Shown here piece by piece: positions 55,357 to 64,000 of a DNA stretch of 64,000 bases. A model generated the notes under the pieces. That model saw nothing but the letters and a program-made list of their open reading frames with translations, was not told the DNA's origin and made no database searches. The DNA is from Buddleja alternifolia. Taxonomy: Eukaryota > Streptophyta > Magnoliopsida > Lamiales > Scrophulariaceae. Where the stretch lies: NCBI GenBank assembly GCA_019426215.1, contig CM033402.1, forward strand, positions 1,240,001 through 1,304,000, in the 5' to 3' direction. The position numbers and the translations under genes are program-made. Each line of letters starts with the position of its first letter. The stretch's first letter is position 1.

Positions 55357-58009
55357 TCAAGCTTTCTTCTTATGCTTGATATATTTGTTGACCCAATTGA
55401 GCAAATCTCGATGTGCTTCTTCAGCAGCCTTCTCGGTAGTCGAGTTGTATCTTGTAGTCCAACCATGCTCAACACGAGGAAAGATTTTCACAAAGCTCGG
55501 AATCTATAAGATGAAAACAAACAAATGGCAAACATGAAGTGTAAGACAATTACTATATTCATATAGGAAAATTGAACTATTGGTCCATAGTGCAGGGTCT
55601 ATTTTAATAGTTGGAACTTAAAAAAGAAAAAAACAAAAAGGGCAGCTTCCTACTAGACTAATTCTGCAAATTTGTAAACAATGGAGCTAAAATAACAACA
55701 GGACTGAAATTCCCCCGTATTCAGATACGTGCTTTTAGGATTGATTTTGTCAATGCCGCCCTAGTAGGGGTGTGGACCATCGCATATGTATTGTATATAA
55801 TGGGCACATATAGATACAAGAATTTGATGAAATCAATATGTATCATCTAACAGTTCACCACTTAGTTCATCAAACGAACTGTCCTATCTTTAGAAGCAAT
55901 CATGTGTTTTTGTAAAGGGGTTATCTAGGATCACTGCAGGATGAGATCTTGTACCTCAGGTCTTGATGACAAAATCTCCTCATACTTTTTGATGACCGTT
56001 GGGGGGACTAGTACATCATTCTCGCCTCCTAAGATTTCCACCGGCACCTTAACATCTGCAAAGAAGTAACAATGAGCACAAGATCATATATAGGGCTACA
56101 AAATTTACGAGTATCAGAAATCTATGAATTTTTCCCGGAACTAGGTAAAAATTATATCTCAATTTAGCATGACATCTTTCCGATAATTTAGATCCCTTAC
56201 ACTTGAAATCATCCTCAACAATATCTGTTGGATGTAAAAACACTACAGCTTGAATAAGCTTGGTCTTTGCTAGCTCCACACTGGCATGGGCTGGCAAAAA
56301 GAGAGACGATTGGTCAGAATCACAGGCGATAAGAAAAAACCATCCCATACTCTCATTATAGCTTAAAACACAAAGAAGTTGTCGTAGAATGCAGAATGTA
56401 TTATCTTACCGCCATAGCAAAATCCAGCAGCAGCAATAGCAGAAATGCCTTTTCTTCTAAGAGCTTTAATAACAGATATAGAAGCTTTGAATGCTTTAGC
56501 CTAACAGACACAACAGAAATTATGTATCAAGACTGCTTATACATGATTCCATCAGGCTATGTTTGGAGTGTAGATTTTAGTGAGAAAAACGTCAAGGAAA
56601 ATTGTTTCATCGCTTCAAATAATGTAACTTTGTGCTTTATGTTTTTTAATCCTTTTCTTTTCCTTCTCAATAACATAGCATTAGAGAAGGGAAAGGACGA
56701 AAGAAAAAAGACGGGTTTTGAGCTAAAACGCGAATGCGAAAGAAATAAGTTGATTCAATTCCAATCAAAGTAAAATATATATAATTTGAGTACATGATGA
56801 AATGAGTAATGGGTAAGAAACAAACTGGAGGATGCTGTGCTTTCCATTCGTTGAAGCCCTTGATAGAAGAATTAAATGGATCTCCGTTGAAGAAATCAGG
56901 AACTACTGCATAATATCCAGCGGCTCCAACTTTATCTGCAATTTTCCTTCATTTTCAAGAATTAATCTTTGTATCAGTCTCAACAAAAACACATTTATGA
57001 TTGAGAAGAAATTAGAAGAACATGTCTTTTTTTTCTTTCTATTTTGAATGAATCGATCACATGATACATATCATGAATATCAAATTGTCACAAATTACAA
57101 CCAAGTAGCAGATATTACAATTATTTAAGAACTACTGAGAAAGTAGAGAAAAGCCCACTCGCAAAGTTGAACCCAAGATCTTTTGGCCCTCAACTTTGCC
57201 ATTACTGTTGGAAAAAATGATTTGATTTTAATTCCTCAAATCCATTCTAAGGATGAATGAGAAATTAATCGTGTGGACAAATTTTAATCAATCGATCGCA
57301 TCCATACAGTCAACGGTCATGATTATACGAACAACCTGTTCACTCACAATGGATGTGTCTAGTGACGATTAGACACATCCAACTCTATAAATAAGTCCCC
57401 TCGTATCAAACCCAATATGAGATTTTTACGACATTCAAAAACTCATTCTTTAGTCCCTTTTCATCAAAGAGAATTCAAATCAATTGTTTTATTCGCCGAT
57501 TCTCGGGATTTGTAGTGCTACTATCACGAAAAACAAGTGCACTAAAAATCCCGAGAATCAAGTCATTGGATCTTGTGAAAGCAGAAACGAAGTTGAACCC
57601 AAGATCTACTAGCCTCAGCTTCGTCAGTGCAGCTAAGCTTCATCACAAATGTCAATAATTAACTAGTTCAGAGTGAAGCGGGGATACCTCAAATTGGGAA
57701 CTTCATATCCTGAAAAAACAGCAAATTCAGTAAGTAAATAAAGAAAACAAATATTAATACAGAATCGAGAGAAATTATTAATATCCAAAATTAATTGAAA
57801 TAAGACTCACCGAAAACGTCGGAAGCAAGGACGACGGCGTATCTAGAATGCGAAGGGCCCGACACGTAGGATTTGAGCCCGCCAATTTCAACAACCGACC
57901 CACGGCGGCTGCCGCCGTGGGGGTTGCATTTGACCGCGTTGACCAATAAGGCAATGCATACAACAAAAATTGCTTTGGCCACGCCGAGATGTCCTCTGGA
58001 GATAGCCAT
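55357..58009 (-). CDS. Dienelactone hydrolase family protein with signal peptide, gene 1
   Basis: Seven exons on minus: 58009-57811, 57709-57688, 56946-56826, 56500-56410, 56290-56201, 56055-55955 and 55503-55357, in frame throughout, giving 256 residues. The alpha/beta-hydrolase triad of the family is C142 (GFCYGG), D188 (GGENDV) and H221 (VEHGW). The N-terminus has a hydrophobic segment (about 9-27) suggesting secretion. Plant relatives are often annotated 'endo-1,3;1,4-beta-D-glucanase-like', but the fold is dienelactone hydrolase and the substrate is unknown. ATG at 58009 was chosen; upstream codons lack ATG. The exon 5 donor gives an unusual Tyr at 175, where relatives have an acidic residue, so that border is the least certain. 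A second copy lies at 61202-63532. Confidence 0.92.
57164..57610 (+). repeat. LTR-like insertion in hydrolase intron 2
   Basis: 'AGTTGAACCCAAGATCT' occurs at about 57165 and 57593. Between them, TGTTGGAAAAAATGA at 57213 resembles a copia LTR start, and 'TTTGTAGTGCTACTAT' at about 57510 resembles a segment of the solo LTR (about 17454). No matching LTR end or clear target duplication was found. The paralogous intron at 62811-63510 lacks it. Confidence 0.45.
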
Positions 58010-61000
58010 AATTGTAACCCTCAAACGATAAATTTGATTAGTGCCAAAAGTTGGGACCGTTTCCCTATTCTTAAATAGTTGACTTCTTTTTTTTGGTTTT
58101 GATTAAATAGTTGATTAGTTAATAGCTTAAGTGGTAAGGACGAATTACTTTCACTCAAAAAATTATTTATTTCGTTCTCTTGTCGAACGTTAGAGCTGTG
58201 TTGGTGGGAATAAGTACCTTTTTTAGCCAACTATAATTCCAGAGATATATCTGGAGGTATATTTTGATAAATGACTCAAGTCAATCCTATCTAAATTTTT
58301 GTCTTGAAAAAAAAAAAAAATAGTTGACAAGTATTTGCCATTCATTATGTCGTTACATTAAGGGATAATTGATAAGTTTTTGCCGTTCATAATGTCGTTA
58401 CATAAAGGGATAATTTTAGCAAAAATATATGTATATTAGGGGATAGTTGACAAATTTGTGCCATTCATTATATCATTACATTAAGGGATAATCATAAGCA
58501 CGTCTACTCAATTATTAGATAATTATTATGCATCATTTGAGGATTTGCAATTTTCAAGAGATCTTTTATCAACAAGTCAAAAAATATGGGTGAAATTGTA
58601 AATTTTTTTTTATTGAGTAAGAATTAAATTGTAATATATTTAGACTAACAAATAAAGTTATGATAATTTCTCAAATTTTAGATTATTTTACTTAATGAGG
58701 ATCTCATAGAGAGGATGTATATACAATTTACACGCATATTAATATTGTCTATGGTTCCGTAATTTTAGGCCTATTAATATTGTCTTCCGTAATTTTAGGA
58801 TTCAAAATTGTTCTTTAGTGTAGTTTAAATATTTATCAGTGGTCGCAAATTGTAATTAAACTACAACGATATATTTTGTGAGTTGTTTTGTTTTCTCGAT
58901 TTTTGGATAAGAGTGTATCTTAAATCTTACTACTCTTAATATAATTTTAGTTCAAATCATTTTTGCATCCACTATGAAAGTGAGATGCCCAAATTAGTTG
59001 CTTAGATATTTGAACGTCTTTATCAACATGAAAATTGCAATTAAAATAAAGATGAGCAAAGAATTCCATAATTTTTTCATTTTTTGTTTCATCACCAACT
59101 TTTCAATTATCGAGCAGAAGATCAATTATGGTATTAACATTTAGTGAAAGTGAATGCAAAATGTATTGTAAATTGACTATTATATTATCAGGACAAAAAT
59201 CTTTTGCTCGCTTTGCGAAATGTTAAGGGGACGTACTTGCTATCAATGTAAATTGCCTAAATATCCATACAAATAGCATCTATATCAATTTTCAACATTT
59301 ATGAAACTAGAGCGACCGACATAGTTTAATTTTTATGGTTAATAATGATTCCTTTTGTTATATTTATTTAAAGTATAATACTAAAAAATAGTAAGTGTTA
59401 CAAATATTTATATTCAATGATAATAAATATGTTATTTCTTTTTTTTTAAAGAAAAATCGATCTTATATATCATTCAATTGAAAGTTTACAACGCTTGGAA
59501 CAATACAATTCATATCGACTCAAACGATGTATTAAGAACATCTGAAACACTAACTATCAAGTTCTTGAATATAACAAATCTTAAGAACTCACAACCGAAC
59601 ACAAAAAAAATCTTGTGCAACTCCTATTCAAGGAGAAATAAAACTCTCATTCGAGAGAGAAAACAAACTCTCATACGAGAGAGAAAGTAAATACTAAGCA
59701 AAAAATCTAAAACGCTATATAAAAACTTATGCATCAGCCGTCTTCATCTCGTCAGATCTATCTCTGTCTCGTTAGATCCATAGTCGTCTCGTCAGATTTG
59801 AAGATGTGATGTACAAGTTGAAGAAGGGTGCTCCAACTCAACTCGCCGACGATGGTGGTGGTAACAGTGGTGAAGAAGACGATTGCTTCACCAAGTTATC
59901 GCCGGTGGAGGAATATAGAAGAAAAAGAAGGCTGGAGTTTAGAGAGAGATGAGGAGGGAGATGAGTGTCTAATGTATATTAAATATGTTATTTCAAATAC
60001 ACAAAAATGAATTATAGTTAGTTTTTGTTGCGGAGTTTTCTTTACATGATATTCCCATTTGAAAGCTTATGAGTTATGAGGAGTTAAATCAACATTTTGC
60101 ATTTTGTACTATCTTTGTAGAATTTATTTTATTTTATTGTAACCTTTATTTGTGTCAAAATATAAAGAAAAAAAAACATGCACAATATAAAGACTGATAT
60201 TTGCCTCTGGTCACTCAAATATATAATAACTATAAGAAAACTAGATAAAAGAAAAAAGAATTTTTTTTGTAAAATTCTTACTATTTGATTTAGCTCGAAT
60301 TCTGTCGGGCTAACTCGAAACAGATCAACGACCCAAATAAGCAAACCAAATAACTATCAAATGAGAAAATAGACTGGACTTGATAAAAGCAAGCTGTCGA
60401 CGTACCTAATTAGATAAGATCAAGTCTAACGTAGTTCAAAGAAATGGGTTGATACAGACGTATTTGCTTCGTATAATATGAGGCCAAATACAGCGGTAAA
60501 TATGGCTAAAGTAATACACAAACGAAGTAAAATTTGAGAGTATTCTCAGAGAATTGATTGCTGGTCCCCCATAAATGAGTCGGAGGGGCTATTTATAGAA
60601 GAAGTCGGTCACTATTCCTGATATGACATCTGAGCATGGTGGGCTTGGACACCTGTCAACTGTTTAGTTGATCTTTAAAATTCGGTTCGTCGGGTCGGTT
60701 AATTGGGTCTGGTCATTACCCGACCTGAAACTTTAAAACACGCAGATCTTCATATGATCCTGAATATAATTGTTTTTGTGCGGGTATTTTTGTCTTCAGC
60801 TTTATAAGCGGGTTTTTGCCTTATCACTATTCATGAACTCCTAGAGACAGCACAGAACTAATCAGTAAATACAACTTAATCAAGAATCTCAGATTCCTCA
60901 TTCTAAACTTATATACAATATACAAAATCTTGCAACTTCCCTCCCCTATATGTATACTCTTTCTTCTTTCTCATTTACTTCATAAGTATAATTTACAATT

Positions 61001-61010
61001 ACACGCGACG
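58010..61010. other. Intergenic DNA between the two hydrolase genes
   Basis: No gene is supported. It contains three diverged direct copies of a 'GTTGACAAGT-TTTGCCATTCAT-ATGTCGTTACAT-AAGGGATAA' unit (58322-58500), an AT-rich stretch (58500-59450), two copies of 'CTCTCATNCGAGAGAGAAA' (about 59645-59685), three 'CTCGTYAGAT' words (59749-59799), and a GC-richer block (60280-60740) containing 'GGGTCGG...CCCGACC'. These look like remnants of unidentified transposons. Confidence 0.5.
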
Positions 61011-61201
61011 AAAATGAACGTTGATTTTGGTGATGACAATTCACTTCATATTACATAATTTTCAGAAAGTACAGAGGTTTTGACAGAAATATTATTTCTG
61101 TAAGAACAAGTGATTGCAGAAGCAGAGTAATGCTTATTGCATAAGTTGTGTAATAGGGCCTATTGATGGCCAGTGTTGAAATTAAGTCCAAACTGCAGAT
61201 T

Positions 61202-63532
61202 TCAAGCTTTCTTCTTATGCTTGATATATTTGTTGACCCAATTGAGCAAATCTTGATGCGCTTCTTCAGCAGCCTTCTCCGTAGTCGAATTGTATCTCGT
61301 AGTCCAACCATGCCCAACACCGGGAAAGATCTTCACAAACCTCGGAATCTATAAGACGAAAACAAACAAATGGCAAACATGAAGCGTAAGACAATTACTG
61401 TATTCATACATGTAAAAGTTAGAACTACAAATGCACAAAAAAAAAAGCTGCTTCCTACGACACTAATTATGCAAATTTGTAAATGATGGAACTAAAATAG
61501 CAACAGGACTGAAATTTACCCGTATTCAGATACATGCTTTTAGGATTGATTTTGTCAATGCCACCCTAGTAGGGGTGTGGACCATCGCATATGTATTGTA
61601 TATAATGGCCTCATATAGATATAAAGAAATGATGAAATCATTATGTATCATCTAACAGTTCACTACTCAGTTCATCGAACGAACCGTCCTATCTTTATGT
61701 GCAATCAAGTGTTTTTGTAAAGGGGTTATCTAGGATCAATGCAGGATGAGATCTTGTACCTCAGGTCTTGATGACAAAATCTCCTCATACTTTTTGATGA
61801 CCGTTGGGGAAACGCCTACATCATTCGCGCCTCCTAAGATTTCCACCGGCACCTTAACATCTGCAAAGAAGTGACAACAAGTACAAGATCATATATAGGG
61901 GTACAAAATTAACGAGTATCAGAAATCTATGAATTTTTCACGGAATTGGGTAAAAATAATCTCTCAATTTTTTAGAAACAAGCATGATATCTTTTGCATA
62001 ATGTAAATCCCCTACACTTGAAATCATCCGCAACAACATCTGTTGGATGTAAAAACACTACAGCTTGAATAAGATTGGTCTTTGCTAGTTCCATACTCGC
62101 ATGGGCTGGCAAAAAGAGAGTCGACTGGTTAAAGTCACAGGCCATAAAAAAAAAACAATCTTTATAGCTAAGAACACGAAGAAGTTGTGCCTTGATGTCG
62201 AACTTATTATCTTACCGCCATAGCAAAATCCAGCGGCAGCAATAGCAGAGATGCCTTTTCTTTTCAGAGCTTTAATAACAGGTTTAGAGGCTTTAAATGC
62301 TTTAGCCTAACAGCCACAACGAAATTATATGTCAAAACTGTTTTACACGAATCTGTAAGACTATGTTTGGAGTGTAGATTTTAGTGAGAAAAATGTCAAG
62401 AACAATTGTTTTCTCAGTTCAAATCATGTAACTTTGTGCTTCATGATTTTAGACCTTTTCCATTTCCTTCTCAATTTCTTTCACCGAAATCTTTGATCCA
62501 AGATTCCAAACATAGCATAAGAGACGGGAAGGGACGAAAGAAAAACATTACTGGACTATAGACGGGTTTTGAGCTAAAACGTGATAAAGTCATGAATGCG
62601 AAAGAAATAAGTTGATTCAACTAATCAAAGTAATATATATATATATAATTTAAATGCATGATGAAATGAGTAACGAGTAAGAAACACACTGCAGGATGCT
62701 GTGCTCTCCATTCCGTTAAGTTCTTGATAGAAGAATTAAATGCATCTCCATAGAAGAAATCAGGAACCACTGCATAATATCCAGCAGCTCCAACTTTGTC
62801 TGCAATTTTCCTTCATTTTCAAAATTAATCTTCATTTCAGTCTCAAGAAAAATACATTCATGATTGGAATTGAATTTCGAAATATAAAATGATTCATTCA
62901 TGGCCACAAGATTGGATCATTCTTACAAGGCGGGATTGTAACATTCATGTGGCAGGATCCGTACCTTATTCGTATCATTGTGATTAGGGCCGAGAAATAC
63001 TCCATATTCGATTCATCGATTCAAATCAATCGTCAAAAGCTCGTTTGAGTTTGATTCAACTGAATCTGAACACATTTTTCTAGTCTAATAAAATTTGAAG
63101 CTCGGCTCCAACTTGATTCGATTAGTCAAAAAATGATAAAATGTGTAAAAATATCAAACTATTCGAGCTGATTGATGAGAATTAGTTGGTTTGTATTAGT
63201 TAGCAAACTAAGTTCAAACACAAGTTTTTGAGCTCGATAAAAATTCAAGCAAGCTTAAACAATGATTTTTTCGGCTCAACCCAATTTTCTACACCCCTTA
63301 TTCTGTTGTACCGAGACTAGGAGTCCCGAGCTCTAAGAGTCACTCCTCAATATTGAAGGGAGCGAGAAACTGACATGTATAGTTATATTATACATACATA
63401 ATTGTCAATGCAAGTGATAAGAGAAAGAAAATGCCCATAATTTTAAAAAGAGAAATAAGGAAAAAATAGATAAAAATTGAGAATAATCAGTTCAGGGTGA
63501 AGTAGGATACCTCAAGTTGGGAACTTCATATC
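61202..63532 (-). CDS. Dienelactone hydrolase family protein, gene 2 (5' end missing)
   Basis: Exons 2-7 are present with exactly the same lengths as gene 1: 63532-63511, 62810-62690, 62306-62216, 62105-62016, 61860-61760 and 61348-61202. The frame is open. The catalytic Cys (GFCYG), Asp (GGANDV) and His (GVGHGW) are kept. Replacements relative to gene 1 include Glu to Ala two residues before the Asp, Arg/Glu to Gly/Gly before the His, and Asn to Tyr in DFFYGD. Exon 1, which carries the start and signal peptide, is not found in the remaining 468 bases; a repeat-like insert begins at about 63597. The gene therefore either has a long first intron reaching past the window or has lost its first exon. 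It is a tandem duplicate of gene 1. Confidence 0.85.
62940..63350 (-). repeat. GAGCC-rich dispersed repeat in intron of gene 2
   Basis: On minus it reads with GAGCC/GAGCTC words and a 'GGAGCCGAGCTTCAAA' segment, similar to 17860-18070. It is absent from the matching intron of gene 1. Confidence 0.55.
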
Positions 63533-64000
63533 CTGAAAAAAAATGAGTAACTTCAGTAAGTAAATAAAAGTCGAAATAAATATATTCACATTTTATAGGG
63601 GATAATTGCATCGACCTCCCCTAAACTATTGACAATTGGCATCCACACCCCTCACTTAATCACTTTTGGAATATTGGCATGGACCTCCCTTCCTTTAACT
63701 TTTTATCAATTAAAGACTAAAATGCTCTTTATTGTTAGAGCTAAAAATGTTGAATTAGGCTTAATAATTTGTTGAAATTGTTTTTACAAAGTATCATTAA
63801 GTGACATTGTAATAAATACAAAACATAATTATCCAAAATTTAATAAAATAATTAAATTGACAAATAAGATATTAATTGGCCGACATGAAATACTGAATTA
63901 ATACATAGAGATATATTTATAAAACTCTTAAACCTAAAATTAATAATAATAAAATAGCATTGGATACTTTTATTCTTAAGTTGAAATTTTATAAGCGTAC
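63533..64000. other. Expected intron 1 of hydrolase gene 2, containing a repeat-like insert
   Basis: After the exon 2 acceptor, the first 60 bases resemble intron 1 of gene 1. From about 63597 ('AGGGGATAATTGCAT') a different, repeat-like sequence begins with two 'GACCTCCCTT/GACCTCCCCT' words. The rest is AT-rich. No exon 1 is seen. Confidence 0.5.

Noticed and set aside
57213..57630. Complete solo LTR in hydrolase intron 2
   Set aside because: A plausible LTR start is present but no matching end or target duplication was found, so only an LTR-like fragment is reported.
59478..60010. Two plus-strand frames between the hydrolase genes
   Set aside because: The first ends in a direct repeat of RERKQTLI type; neither has a domain, splice context or paralogue.

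Overview
This window is nuclear DNA of a flowering plant, most likely a eudicot. Spliced genes with GT-AG introns, a plastid polyphenol oxidase and plant lineages of Ty1/copia, Ty3/gypsy, Mutator-like (MULE) and CACTA elements all point that way. The polyphenol oxidase suggests an asterid such as Lamiales, but that is only an impression. Roughly 80% of the window is transposon-derived. I place four cellular genes: a plastid polyphenol oxidase (33251-35053, minus), LSM2 (52901-54770, plus, three coding exons) and two tandem dienelactone-hydrolase-like genes (55357-58009 and 61202-63532, minus; the second loses its first exon off the window or to an insertion).

Layout. 1-5460: a decayed Sirevirus-like copia element in which one LTR (721-~2250) sits between two internal regions. 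~5461-~14560: MULE-1, with a plant-mobile-domain (PMD) gene on plus, a head-to-head pair of related small ORFs of unknown function around an iterated 13-bp motif, two tandem-repeat arrays, a MuDR-type transposase on minus, and a palindrome-rich terminus. 16390-17638: a solo copia-type LTR with a perfect 5-bp target duplication. 18104-32992: MULE-2, with matching termini and a perfect 9-bp target duplication. It keeps a PMD gene and the start of a transposase gene, has lost the interior, and carries a young 11-kb Athila-like gypsy element (21287-32296). 33251-35053: polyphenol oxidase. ~35320-46387: a rearranged tandem duplication of about 5 kb per copy. It holds gypsy remnants with an envelope-position ORF, a CACTA-type MITE in each copy and, in the second copy only, a 5' scrap of polyphenol oxidase. 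45619-50442: a copia element truncated after protease, whose leader has three stem-loops with a conserved loop and differing stems. 50443-64000: gene-bearing DNA with MITEs.

Most of the transposon genes are broken, and the break points are listed per entry. The most unusual part is MULE-1. Its paired, divergently transcribed paralogous ORFs share a 250-bp promoter-like region with seven copies of ACCCGTGACTACA, and they lie next to the PMD and transposase genes. I do not recognise this arrangement. Second in interest are the arrays of short perfect palindromes at the ends of both MULEs and the covarying stem-loops in the copia leader.

All calls are from reading sequence and translations by eye. 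No database or folding program was run.
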